From Betaproteobacteria bacterium UBA6910 (GTDB lineage Bacteria; Pseudomonadota; Gammaproteobacteria; Burkholderiales; UBA6910), in NCBI GenBank assembly GCA_002451065.1, contig DKBC01000017.1, forward strand, positions 1 to 30,591: 30,591 nt of DNA. The letters are read 5' to 3'. The translations under genes were made by a program, and so were the position numbers. Shown one piece after another: positions 30,144-30,591 of the stretch (position 1 is the first letter of the stretch; every line of letters begins with the position of its first letter). The notes under the pieces were generated by a model, which saw nothing but the letters and a program-made list of their open reading frames with translations, searched no databases and was not told the origin of the DNA.

Positions 30144-30591
30144 CTAGACGAACAGCCGGGCCAGCTCATTTCCGGGGTCCGGAGCCCGCATGAACGCCTC
30201 CCCCACCAAAAAGGCGTGAACTCCCGCCACCCGCATCCGCGCGACATCCTCGGGTGCGAGGATGCCGCTCTCGGTGATCACCAGGCGCGACGCCGGGATG
30301 CGCGGGAGCAAGTTGAGCGTCGTCTCCAGGCTCACCGCGAAGCTCCGAAGGTTGCGGTTGTTGATCCCGATCAGCGCTGTCTGCAGTTCCAACGCGGCAT
30401 CCAGTTCCCCGGCGTCGTGCACCTCCACCAGCACACCCATGCCGAGCGATTGCGCGAGCGCTTCCAGCTCCATCATGGAACCCAACTCTAAAGCGGCGAC
30501 GATGAGCAGGATGCAGTCCGCCCCCATGGCCCGCGCTTCGTACACTTGGTAGGGGTCCACGATGAAATCCTTGCGCAGCACCGGCAGGGCG
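30144..30591 (-). CDS. trpC: Indole-3-glycerol phosphate synthase, C-terminal part (gene cut by the right window edge)
   Basis: TrpC closes the indole ring from carboxyphenylaminodeoxyribulose phosphate in tryptophan synthesis. About 148 C-terminal residues are inside the window. They show the TIM-barrel motifs [21 protein letters not shown] (with the catalytic lysine), [38 protein letters not shown] and [11 protein letters not shown]. The frame is open to the window edge (LPVLRKDF), so the GTG near 30581 is internal, not the start. It is followed by the porin gene on the same strand after 240 bases. Confidence 0.97.
   Translation of the reverse strand, partial: ALPVLRKDFIVDPYQVYEARAMGADCILLIVAALELGSMMELEALAQSLGMGVLVEVHDAGELDAALELQTALIGINNRNLRSFAVSLETTLNLLPRIPASRLVITESGILAPEDVARMRVAGVHAFLVGEAFMRAPDPGNELARLFV

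Overview
The window comes from a GC-rich chromosome that is almost certainly betaproteobacterial. The signs are a Coq7-type ubiquinone hydroxylase, a trimeric-type Gram-negative porin, the gene order rplM-rpsI-argC-DUF6776-bactofilin-erpA, and tyrS-birA-coaX-SPOR protein. I cannot name the genus from sequence alone. Most of the window is ordinary housekeeping DNA, but there are two unusual regions: a light-response island at about 5.0-16.1 kb and a small-RNA locus at about 26.65-26.80 kb.

Layout, left to right. At 1-5.0 kb: the 5' part of RNase P RNA (rnpB), pyrC and rsmI on the minus strand. Starting head to head with rsmI is the conserved cell-envelope cluster lpoA-like / yraN / diaA (SIS) / dolP (BON lipoprotein) on the plus strand. 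At 5.0-13.5 kb: eleven tightly packed minus-strand genes, most overlapping by 1-4 bases. In transcription order they encode a small secreted protein, a periplasmic glutathione peroxidase, FolE2, a COG2907 flavoprotein, DUF1365, a CFA-synthase-like methyltransferase, a chalcone-isomerase-like protein, an MFS/GPH transporter, a DUF3833 lipoprotein, an SDR and a SnoaL-like protein. At 13.66-16.1 kb, divergent from this operon: a CarH/LitR-type B12-binding MerR photoreceptor, then a bacterial iron-sulfur (6-4)-type photolyase read from an overlapping GTG. At 16.2-20.3 kb: rfaE2 (plus), then the minus-strand run tyrS-birA-coaX-SPOR. At 20.4-22.9 kb: an M23 peptidase and anmK. At 22.9-26.5 kb (minus): rplM-rpsI, argC-DUF6776-bactofilin, and erpA with its own promoter. 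At 26.5-27.2 kb: a non-coding interval holding an apparent small RNA. At 27.2-30.6 kb: an OsmC protein, coq7, a porin and the 3' part of trpC.

How the genes fit together. The island looks like a light and photo-oxidative-stress module. The B12 photoreceptor sits between two divergent transcription units whose predicted -10 elements overlap. One unit makes the regulator and a DNA photolyase. The other makes a peroxidase, a pterin/folate enzyme and a lipid-modifying set. The methyltransferase in that set lacks most of the bicarbonate-site residues of true cyclopropane synthases, which fits another methylated lipid product, possibly furan-type, better than cyclopropane. Function and regulation here are inferred from families and motifs, not demonstrated.

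The small RNA at 26647-26744 (minus) has a consensus-like promoter (TTGCAT-17-TATATT), three hairpins and a U8 terminator. The loop of its second hairpin is CCUCCUCCU, complementary to Shine-Dalgarno sequences. A 22-base dyad lies just upstream of its -35 element. I see no tRNA, insertion sequence, prophage or CRISPR array.
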